DNA of 43,265 nt from Acanthaster planci (Eukaryota > Echinodermata > Asteroidea > Valvatida > Acanthasteridae), in assembly GCF_001949145.1 (NCBI RefSeq), contig NW_019091520.1:451434-494698 (forward strand), in the 5' to 3' direction. Below are positions 23,175 through 34,200 of the stretch, one piece after another (positions within the stretch are counted from its first letter, which is position 1; every line of letters begins with the position of its first letter). The notes beneath the pieces were generated by a model. It ran no database searches. It saw only the letters and a program-made list of their open reading frames with translations, and was not told the origin of the DNA. The translations under genes were made by a program, and so were the position numbers.

Positions 23175-24690
23175 CAGTACAAAACGAAGCTCTATGTTCG
23201 AGATGATGAAAGTACGCATGGGGAAATGTAAGCAGAGTGGATAAATGTTGCCACAAACATCAAATAATTTTTTCTACATTTTTCAACCTACTGACAGACG
23301 TTGCTCCAGTTTTTCTTGATGTCACCGGTCCTCTTTTTCAACAATACAATAACCGATGATGATAACGCTGAAGGCAAGTTAATTTTTGTACCAATTTAAT
23401 ACGATAAGGCACTTTACCGTTTCGACCAGTTGATTAATCTTGCTCCACCTACACAAAACTATGTCATAGGCCACAAACACTCTACAACTTGCCCAAACGA
23501 GCAAAAAGTGGTATTTTACAACTGATTTCGTTCAGAATTCAAGGTTTAAATGATCGATTGTAATATGACATCTGATGAAGTTATCATGTTTTAGATGAAT
23601 GTTCATACCTACTTTAAGCTCATGCGTTTTACCGCGTTGAGGAAAAGGCAGAGAGATTTATTTCTGTGAAAAAGAGGAGGAGGTAGTCGAGGAAGGAAAT
23701 GAAATGTATAAATAATAAATCACAACTGTAAATCGAAATATTGTGGCGAAATCGCCAGTATAGTTTAAGTGCTTCCTAAATTCTATCTGACCAAGAATAT
23801 AAATTGTAATTGATGCTCTATGAATTACTTTATTCAGTTGAGAACTTAGAGATTACTAGGGTAATTGTTTCATTAATGATTGCTTATCTTCCTGGCCTGG
23901 TTCTGCAGTGTGTTGCATATTTTACTTCATCCAGTGCAGGAATAGTGTTATTGCAGCGTCATTTCTACCTTTGCCCTGCGTACGATTTTGAAATGAGATT
24001 AGAAAGGTTTAGTTGCACGTTCTTCGTGAACGCGAACGTGAAAAAAGTGTGGACTCTTGTGACGTCATTGCTTCGTACGTATTTTTTCTCACGTGCGTGT
24101 AGTTGGCACGGACGTCCAATACGTAAAACACGGAAAGTTTACGTTGGATCAAAACGTGAGAATCTGCAACTTTTTCGGAGGGTTTAAGATTATGCGGTCA
24201 CAGTGAACATTCGCTGATATGAAATGGACATCTTTGGAAAGTGCAAAGGTCATGCAATTGGGATTTTTTCATGCTTGGTTTATGATGACCAATTACATTT
24301 CTTTTGAGAGATTTACCTGATGTGACGGATCATTTGTCCTTTTATTCGAGTATTCATGTGAAGATGTACATTTTGTGCGGGACGCGCATCTAAAACTTTC
24401 AAACAGGCATTTGACGCCTGCGCACCCGTGCGGATAAAAAAAGGTCGCGTTCAGGTAGTACGTGCATCTAAGGCTGCATCTGAATCTCTTGTCTAGAGCT
24501 AGAGTTAGGTTTCACTCCATTGGAAATGCGTAGAGACGCGTAGACAATAGACCTAGCCGTAGCTCTGGAAGCCCATTTCGAACACGGCCTAAACCTCCTT
24601 AATAGTACACGCGCATACTGCAGACCTGTCACAAGCAAACGAATGGTTGTTGTTTTATGAACCAACCAGTGTGCTATGCGTTAGATACGC
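23175..24690. other. Intergenic B-C, nothing recognised
   Basis: ORF 23810-24187 (125 codons) has no recognisable domain and sits in ordinary AT-rich sequence; not called. Confidence 0.4.
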
Positions 24691-25040
24691 GCATAGAGCT
24701 GGGCAAGCAGTACGTTTGCATTGCAGCTATAAAAAGCCTGCCCATGTTCCTTCTCGGGCTGGTTCTCTACTGGAAGCTGCCCGTGCAAGACCAGTCAAGA
24801 ATTGAAGTATAATACCAGAGAAAAAGCACTGTGAAAGTAATCCTTACGAAAGTAGACGATAATTAGCCATCGAAACTTCAGTAATACAGCTTTGGACAAA
24901 CAGTGCTGCGCTCGCTACTTAACTTTTAGTTACAAACAAGAGACTAATGCAAGTTTAACCCAAGTTATAGAGCGCACTGTTTACTGGATGTTGATGATTG
25001 TAAAAGGACTGCAATAAATCGCACAGTGTTGTTGTCATGG
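24690..25040 (+). mobile_element. Possible solo LTR or TATA promoter
   Basis: GCTATAAAAAGCCTGCCC (TATA at 24728-24734) is followed 285 bp later by AATAAA (25013-25018) and GTGTTGTTGT, the TATA-to-polyA layout of an LTR. TG/CA ends and target duplication were not located, so a lone Pol II promoter remains possible. Confidence 0.3.
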
Positions 25041-25334
25041 TTTAGAGTAGCCCATTCGCCTCAAGACAATATTTTCTTTCGCTGTCCCCCATTTGAATAA
25101 AAATGCCCTTGACGTTCAACTCACGAACTCAGTACCAGTTACGAGCTTCCGGCAGATGCTGAGACTTAAAATTGCTTAAGTGAAGTCCCATTAAAATTGC
25201 GGGCACTGAGCCGGAACCGTTACAATAATTTGACAATTTTGATACGTTATAATTAATTTACCAGTGAACGGAGCACCTGCACTGTAAATTAACAACTTAT
25301 GAAGTGGTCTGTTTGGCTGAAGAATGTAATATTC

Positions 25335-26690
25335 CTCCGACAATATTATGAACAGCGCCACTGCGGGGCAAGAAAGGACCGAAATGTGATGAACCAAGAT
25401 TTGACTTAATTATAGTGAAACAATTTCTTTAATGATTTGCTAGCCTTCAGAGGGCACTCTGCCACTTTTATGCTGACGTGCCATTATACAGGGCGTCCCA
25501 GAAAAAACCAAACCCTGAGGAAAGGGGTTAATATGCCCAGACCATGAGATATGATTAGAGTGTCCATATTTTTAATATTAACATATTCACAGTTAATTAT
25601 GCACCGACACCTTTCGCGTGTCGAAGTCCATTCATCCTGCAACTGGTTCCCCTTGGCTGTTTGACAAGTTGCTGTCGAACTGCAGCAACGTTTTCAGGAG
25701 TTTGCTCTGTGCGCCTCCTTCCCGAATGACCCTTATTCAAATTAAGGCTTGTCCCATGTTCCCAGTATTTGCGCACATTTTCCCAGATGGTCCACTGTGC
25801 CGGAGGGTCCCTATCAGGGAAGGCTTCTCCAAATGCAGCTTAGGTGGCTTGAAAGCTCTTGTTTTGAAGAAATGTCACAACAAACACTCTTTGATCTTTG
25901 GTAAGTTGCACCATGTTGCACACTTACTGTCCTGTTTCGAACATTTTTCAACACTTATCTCTGTTCCAAGCACATTTGTTTTCTTATTCAACTGAATGCT
26001 ACATCTCTAGAATTACTAGACTAGATTCACTCAGAGTATCCCCCCAAAAAGCTTGCCGATGGACCCTCCTCGTGACATCATAACGATCCAGAGATGTGTG
26101 TTGCAAAGGGATGCAGACTGACAAAGTACACGGGGGCGGGGTCTGATAGGAACGCAGGCTAAATAGGGGAAAATGACAATGGCTGAACCAAAACCAAATA
26201 CCTCGGGGGTACAACCGGCAAAGGAAACTGCTTACGTACTTGTACTTTAGAGCTATTGAGGCATTACATTTTCTAGGGAAATATTCGTGGTTCAATGAAG
26301 AGGCAAACGGTCACTGTATACCTCCTCTGCCCATTCACAATATTATGACACACAGAGAAAGTTGAATACATGATGGAGAAGTAGCAAAACAGATAGAGGT
26401 CACATTTGAACACAGTGGTCTACAACTGTCACTGGCGTACTGTGTGGTTCACCAACGTGACACAGAGTGCGTGTAACTACACAAGAACCCATCCACGTTC
26501 TCCTGCCGGAGCCCAGTTCTGATACACAAAATAGAAAACGGAAGCACGAACGGTGTCTCGTCAGGTCGATCGGTTTGAAGGCACCGACTGAAACTCTTAC
26601 TGCTCGCAAAACTGGTGTGCAGTGAGGACAACTATATTGGTACGTGTAAATAACCTTAACTTGAAACCATCCTGGGGACGGGAGATGACT
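25335..26690 (+). promoter_or_regulatory. Copy C upstream blocks conserved with A and B
   Basis: 25335-25375 aligns with 4370-4405 (copy A), and 26475-26690 with 14278-14430 (copy B), so upstream sequence was part of the duplicated unit although the mariner remnant now lies between. See the leader-exon suggestion at 14175-14440. Confidence 0.4.
25499..25914 (-). mobile_element. Mariner-like element remnant with transposase N-terminus
   Basis: Minus-strand ATG at 25914 opens MVQLTKDQRVFVVTFLQNKS, followed by one stop (near 25840) and the still in-frame DRDPPAQWTIWENVRKYWEH and NKGHSGRRRTEQTPENVAAV. This is the N-terminal helix-turn-helix region found in mariner-type transposases. It runs directly into a 3' flank and a TIR, CAGGGCGTCCCAGAAAAAAC, at 25499 preceded by TA. 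The catalytic DDE part is deleted and the other TIR was not found. Confidence 0.7.
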
Positions 26691-27399
26691 TGCCCGGCCA
26701 TGGAAATCTGAAAAGCTGTAGGGAGATTCTGGCATAATAAAGGTGACACTATATTGGCCCAATGTTCATGATACAGGTGTACATCTGCAATATGTATTAA
26801 ACCCTGCAGAATCCTACATAAAAACATTATATGTATGACTTTTTTTCTGTGCTCCCTTTGTGAGTGCTGTTGAAAAACTTTAGTTCTTTGGAAGTCCGGA
26901 AAATTCCTCCACCTAAATTTTGTTTTCACCACAGAAGAGTGGGAGGGGGATGATTCGATAGCCTACCCCTTGGTCAAAATGGAGGGGGGTATTGTTAAAC
27001 TTACAGGTGTTCTTTATTATTAACTTTTAGCGAAAAAACAGATGCAACTTTAGTGAAATATATGAAAATAAAATTTGGCGATCGACCGAGGGCAAGATCT
27101 TACTGATTTTCCACTGTGTGAGGCTGAAATTAATCAACTCATCCTTATAAAGTGTTCCATCTAGGACTAATCATTTTTGTTTTAAAGTCTCAATCATCTC
27201 AGGTTTTTCCATTGGCAATAGGATTAGCCTCCCCTTTGAAATATTTCCCCTGGTAACTTATACAAGTATATCTGTCATCGACTCTCGTTATTACAAAATC
27301 AGCTTGACTAAGTGAAGCCGCTCATTGTATTTGAAATCAACTGTGTTTGGGATGCAGTGCGCTGGCTTCCTGCCCACTTCACAGCGCTCACAGTACACG

Positions 27400-27510
27400 G
27401 GGGCCGTCCATGAATTACGTACCCACGAAGGGAAGTGGGGGGGGGGTGGTTGGCGCCGTTGCGTACACTTTGCGTGCAGAGGGGGTTCAAGCCAGTGCGT
27501 ACCGTACACA
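27400..27510. repeat. DNA-transposon-end-like sequence
   Basis: GGGGGCCGTCCATGAATTAC followed by a G-run and a pyrimidine/GT-rich stretch resembles the GGGCCGTCCATAAA ends of common metazoan DNA transposons. No matching inverted end seen. ORFs on both strands here (27291-27659) are unremarkable. Confidence 0.4.
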
Positions 27511-28038
27511 AACCTTTAATCTTCATCATATCAATACACTTTCTCATACAAATAACTAGCAGAATCCGCTTTTGTGCATCGAAATTCAAACATAGTATTT
27601 TCCACTGTTCACCCAACCATTTTATCCTCCCGTGCCAATATCCTTATTTGTATTTGTAAATCGCAACGTTACTCGCAACATTACATGACGTCATCGGCAG
27701 AACGCCTACACGTACAGTGTGCATGTAAATGTACATTGCATGATTGCACACTGAACTTTCAATATCGCACGCTTGCAACACATCACGGTGTGTTCGATGT
27801 AGCTTAGCCAGAGCCAAACAAAATGCGAGCTAGGCCTGTGTCTTTTAATTTCTACCTTGAACCGAGACAGCAGGGAAACGCAGGATCTTTTTATTCATTT
27901 TGGGGTCACGATTAATGGGGTAAACGCTAAATGTATGATGTTTTTGAAATGGCTACGCATTTTTTGTTATTTTAATTCTTTAAAATACTTCACGTGAACT
28001 AAATGTTTTCTATTTCTGTTAACCTTTAAGTCTTTACG

Positions 28039-28231
28039 ATGGGGTCTCAGTGCGGCGCCAGTAACGCAGGCTGGTATGCTGTCCTCTGTCTCCACGTCAA
28101 CTGGCTGCTATTAACAGGACTCCTCAAAGGTCTAGGGGTGCTGCTGCCAACACTTCAAGAGCAATTCACGGCAGACACGTGGGTGATTGGTGGGTTGATA
28201 GCGACAATAACTGGGGCTGGCAGCTTTGCAG
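28039..28231 (+). CDS. Copy C exon 1
   Basis: Residues 1-64, TM1-TM2, donor gtatgc. Homology to A and B begins only about 10 bp before the ATG; upstream a pyrimidine-rich stretch ends in ctttaag, which could be a 3' splice site from a noncoding leader exon. Confidence 0.87.
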
Positions 28232-31200
28232 GTATGCGCTGTGTATTTATTACGTTTTCATTTATTTTATTTTATTCATTTATAGGTTTACTATTATTCA
28301 ACATGCCGGTAGTATTAAAAACTAAAAGGCATGTGTGTAATAACAAAATACACTCACCAGAAGCTAAAACTGATTAAAATGGGGGTAGGCCTAGTAAGTC
28401 AAACATTCAGACCTCAGAGCATTTAAAACAAGTAACAAATTACAAGACTGTGAAATCAGAACGCATTATAAAATGGCAGATAATGACGGGGTTGTGGATT
28501 TTCTAAGTATATCAGTGCGGTAGAAAGGCAAAACTATTTGGGATATGTCTTTTGTCCGACTCGAACAGAGGTAGCATATTTCTAATTCTAGATGTCTTCA
28601 AGAACTTAACACTGAACTGTCTAAATAAATAGTTTTGTTTACCTTGAAGTGAGGGAGCCTCAGTACTTCTAATGCAGCTGAGTAATGTATATAATCTTGA
28701 TTACGGAGCGTCAAAAGTGGACAACCCCATTTTCTCTTTTTCTGCTAGCAGATTTTCGGGATATTGGACTTTGCTTAAAGTATTTTCAAAACACGCAATT
28801 TTCCCCTGGCAAAAATTTTGATTTTTACTTTAACAACTCTCGTGGCGCATCAAAAGTGGACAACACAAAAAATTAAAATTTCCACTAGCAAGTCTAATTT
28901 GATGCTCATATGGAACGTCAAAAGTGGACAACCCCATTTTCTGTTTCTTGCTTGTAGATCTTTGGGTTTTTTGAATTTGTGTAAAGCGTTTTCAAAAATT
29001 ATATTTTCTGCTAGCAAAAATTGGGATTTTACTCTAACAAGTCTCGTGGCACGTCAAAAGTGGACAACTAAAAACTTCAAACTTCCACTAGAAAATTTTA
29101 TTTGATGCTGCAAAGAGCACAACCCCATTTTCTCTAAATAGATTATAGGGTTTTTTGAAACTACACCATCCCTTTTCAAAAAACCCAATTTTTATTTGCG
29201 AGCAGAAATTTGGATTTTACTTTGGGGGTGGTCCAAAAGTGGACATGTTGAAAATTAAAAGGACAATTTTCTCCCAATGAGTTAAAATGGAAGGTCTTAG
29301 GAAGATTGGCATCACGCGTTCCCAAAGCAAAATGTGAACGAAAGTTGCAAAGCGGCTACCAGAGTGACGGTCATTTGAAGTACCGCAAACGTGCAGAGCC
29401 AGCCCACTTTATTGACCCGCCGTCTGTTGACGGGCATCGGTCGCCATTTGGACATTCCCTTGCCCTGGTTGGCCTTTTCCTTGCAACTTGTAGTTCCTTT
29501 TAGCTGATTAGCAAATAAAATTTTCTAGTGGAAGTTTGAAGTTTTTAGTTGTCCACTTTTTGACGCGCTACGAAGACTTCTTAAAGTAAAATCCAAATTT
29601 CTACCAGCGGAAAATTGAGTTTCTTTAAAAATGCTTTTGGCAAAGTCCAAAATCCTCAAACTCTACAAGCAGACAATGAGAAATTGGCTCACGGTCCACT
29701 GAGCACCACGCAGACAGAATTTCTATCTATTAACATTGATCACTTTATTAAATTGCAAAACAAACTGAAGGATAAGAATTGTCCAACATCACAAGTACCG
29801 ACTTCAGCCTGGCTGGGGATGGTGGGTCCAATTTGCTTCAGTTCAATTGAATTCAGTGTGAAACAATTGCACGGACTTTCACGTCTTATAAATGAAATTT
29901 TCATGAGCTGACATTTGGAGGGTTTTGGAAGTACATCATTACTTTTACACCAAATGGGAAGCCTATCCAAATCGGTTTGCAGTTAAGTCATCGACATGTA
30001 TACATCGTCTGCATCTCCCCATGGCTGCATCATATTGGCCCAAGCTTGGTGCCCTGGAGAACACCACAGCCGATATTTGCAAGAGAAGAAATATGACACT
30101 TGATATTCTGAGTGTGACAAATAAGAAAACTACAAATTATGGGAATAACACGTCTCATACCCAAAGCAATAAGCTTACGAATGAGTGTTATGGCTGACTA
30201 GATCGAATGCTTTCTTGCTCAGTTGCAAAAAAATAAGCATAGTAATTAGGTTTATCCAAACCTTCCAGAATCAAATATAAAACATCAACAAGATAAGGAA
30301 TAGTAGGGCTTACCTTTATATCCCAATACTGTTTGACATCCAATTTGTCAGAAATGTTGTCCAAAATCCACTCTACAGTACATGATTCAAGAATTCGAAG
30401 CGGTCTAAGTTGATCAAATGTTGTAACGTTCCTCTCTTTAGGAATGGGGACAATGGTGGCCGTTTTCCATGCAGATGGAGAATAACCGTTGATAATAAGA
30501 CAATTGTCAAGAATATTAGTTAGGGGCCTTGCTAATTCCGGAGCAAACGCAAGTAATCTTGAAGGTAAGTCCGAAGGGTGAATTGCTTTCTTTGTGTTCA
30601 GACTATTGAGAGACTTCAGGGCTTGACCGAATCAGCTGGCAAGTACGCTGACCACTCGTCAGTTGCTAACGGAGGAAGCTGACTGCAAATATTGGCAAAA
30701 TGTACATGTACATTGGTGGCCTCTGCTGTCTCCTTGCAACCTTGGGTTTCAGGTGACAGACATTTTAGATCTGATTGTGTCAATTTGATGGTTGGCAGCT
30801 CTTCAGGTCACTGATAGATCTTTAAAAAAAAAAATTCTGATTTAGCCTGTTAAATTAGAATCTGAATTAGGGAATAGGGAATGCCACCGTACGACGTTCA
30901 TTTGAAGCAAGATATGGGACGGAGAGAACCGCCGCCTTTGTGTTGGTCATTGTTTGATCGGAATCTCAGGAATTCTCAACAGACTTCTGGGGGATGTGTT
31001 AGGTAACAATAGTCTAGAGTGTGTATAGGGATTGGACAGGTAAGGGGGTACCCCTCCGTCCCATATATTGCCTGGAATAACGACGTTTTTCAGAGTTTTT
31101 GTCGGCGTACAATCATTTGTTTGATTTTTGTGTCACCTAAAGTTCGTCCTTAACGTACGTAAAAAAGGTAGTTTACAAACACTTTTCGTTTGTCTAGTTA

Positions 31201-34200
31201 TGCCAATTTTGGAATATTGGTGTACTGTATGGAGAGGAAGGTTCATGTCGCATGACACAACTCTCAACAAATGTCTAAAAAGAGCTGCAAGGGTAATCCT
31301 TAAATGTACCCCCCCCCATCCCTTCAGCAGAAATGTTTGCTACTCTTAACTGGGTCCTATTTTCTGAACGAGTCATATCTAAAAAGGCCATTCTTTTTTT
31401 AAATACCTAAACGAAATGACGCCGCGGTATATGACCCTGCGATGCGTTTAAATGTTTTTAACTTAGCTCTCGCGTACTGCTCCCCAGCATTATTTCTTGC
31501 GGTTTCCGAGCCCGTACTCCTTTCTAAGGGCATTTAAATACTTCAGTGGGTGCCCTCGAGGCCTTTTGCCTCTACAGCTAGTAGTAAAACCCGCAGAAAA
31601 TAGGTTATAGTACCATTGGGGCCCTTGTCTCTGTATTTTAGAGGGTAAGTTGTCACTGATAAGAAGCTTTCTTTGGCTGGCCAAGGCACCGTCTGTGTAA
31701 ATGATCTCTTGTATAAACACGTGGGGCATTCAACACGCAGTCCTATGGGACTTGCATAGAGGCTGGCTGGAATTTCATTTATTTTCTGGCTAGGGGAAGC
31801 CCCGACTTATAAGTGACTAAACCGGGCTTTTTAGCATGAACAGAGGTAGGATATGATAAGTGGTGGTTGCATTTGGATGTAATTTGTTTTTAATTAACGA
31901 ATGTGACCGATTCAGAAGAGGCCACGCCCTCTGACCAGAGATGATGGACCTCTTTACTGCAGTCACACTAAATCATTAAACAAAGTTGTCAACTAGCGAA
32001 ACACCGAAAGTCCCCTTAACCAAAAAGAAATGCTACGTGCAAAGTTTTACTGTGAGTGGTGCTAAAATATGGAATAACCAACCTGAATAACTTCAAATGA
32101 TAGAGTCCTTAGCAACCTTCAAATTAGAACTTTGCCATTCAGTTTACCGGCGAAAATTGACTTCAGAAGTTGATCTTCGGAGTCATGGAACTAGGTTGCC
32201 AACATACTTACAAAGTGTACTGGAGCCAAATGGGAATTTCTCCGTTCTTCGCAATAGGTTTCTTCATTTTGATAACGTGATCAGTAATTCATTTGAGTTT
32301 TACTGTGTAGAAAATGAGTTAATTTATTTCATTTTACCAGTGTCATGTTCCTTTTCTTCTTCTATGACGTAAATATATGTTATTTTAATCATTTAATCAT
32401 GTTCTTTGTATTTCAAACAAAGTAATAATCTTGTGATGTGAGTTTACCATTAATTAATTGTTTGCAATATGCAGGGCCCTAATGGAAACCAGTTTTCAAC
32501 TCTTTGGGCATACCCTGTGTAATGAAATGGAATAAAATAAATCAATCCCTGTTGTGTTGAATTTGCACAGCACAGTGTTGTGCTAACCTAGCTTTTGGTG
32601 CCTTGGAATAGGTTCGTCCAGTACACAAAGATTTCACACGATGAACATTGCAGATTTTCACAAGAAGCTATCCAGACTCTTGGCAAACCGCCCACACTGT
32701 CTCCACGCCTACGAAATGGCTGGTGCAAATTAAGCTGTCATTAAACCCTGTGCAGGTCCGTTATCCAAGCCATTGGAAATGTTGTTTGGTACCCGCATCG
32801 TTGTCACAGTCTGCGGATTCCTCTTAGGGGCGTCTATAATCGTCTCGTCCTTCTCGACCAGCGCTGTCCAGATGGCACTTGCCCTGTCCTTAATCTCTGG
32901 TAAGTGCTTCGTTTCTAATTCTGAACTTCGTTATCAGACATGTCAGTCACAATCCGTTACTGAATTGAAGATGGAGTATCGATGAACTATGGCATCAAAG
33001 GTTTTAGCAGGTTAGCTAAGATTTATGCCAGTGGGCTACCAAAAATGCTTTGCGGCACTTGGCCTTGAGTGTTTTTCGAAATACCTTTACCTTTTTTAAG
33101 CTCTTGCATAGGGCAGTACGTGTAAATGAACAAGCAAGGAGTTGTGTAACAGCCTGATTTTCTCAGAGTTGTTTTTATCTTCAGGTCCTTGTTTGATGAT
33201 CGCCAGTATTTTATCGAGAGCCATGACAGGTCGTTATTTCACCACAAATTACGCTACGGTGAATGCCATTGCGACTTCAGGACACTCTGTGGGCTTGATC
33301 GCCATTGCTCCGTTGACTCAAGTGCTTTTAGACACCTACGGCTGGCGAGGTGCCTTGCTACTGCTTGGAGCCATGAGCATGCTTCTTGGTGTGTGTGGCT
33401 TCCTTCTAAGACCTCCACCGCCATCAGCAGAAGGGCGGGAAGACTACCTACCAATCATCACCAGTGAAGAGGAGCCATCGGCATATGGACCAAAAAGCCC
33501 TAATACTCAGAAAAGATCCCGATTCAGCATCCTGAAGGACGCTGTGAAGGCTCAACGGAATCGTTTTGGCTGCACGGTTTGCAGCCGCGCCGCATTCTGG
33601 ATAGCGGCGCTTCTCTACTGTGGCTATGCTCTCGTCGGTGGTCTCTGGCTGATATACTTCGTTGCTTATGCCGAGTCGAAGGGCTTCTCTGGGCCCGAGG
33701 CCGTGACGTTCACCACTGCCGCGGGGATAGGGAACCTGGTTATCAAGATTCTTGTTGGGATTGTGGTGGACCGATGTTGGTTGAAGCTACGATTGACCTT
33801 GCTAGTTTCAATCACGAATTGCAGCTTGGCTTTATTCACACTTCCCTGGATGAACTCCTACTGGTTAATGCTTATCAACGCCATCATCTTCAACGGCTTC
33901 ATTGGAGTGCAAGCATCACTTAGTGACATTTACACCCGGGAACTGCTGGGAGCTGAAGACCTGGTACCTGCATTCAGCTCGATGGGTCTCATATCGGCTA
34001 CCATTCATATCACTTTTGGATTCTTCCCTGGTAAGAGAGAGAGAAAAAAAGAATACTCACGTGTGTTTATTAGCCTGGGAGAGTGAGTTAATAAAATAGC
34101 AAAGGACCCTGTTTTACACAAACAGTTTAATTTTTCGCACTATTCTCTGTGTAACAGCACTGAAAAGTGGTTAGCTTCGTTCTGAGGAATTCTGTGAAAT

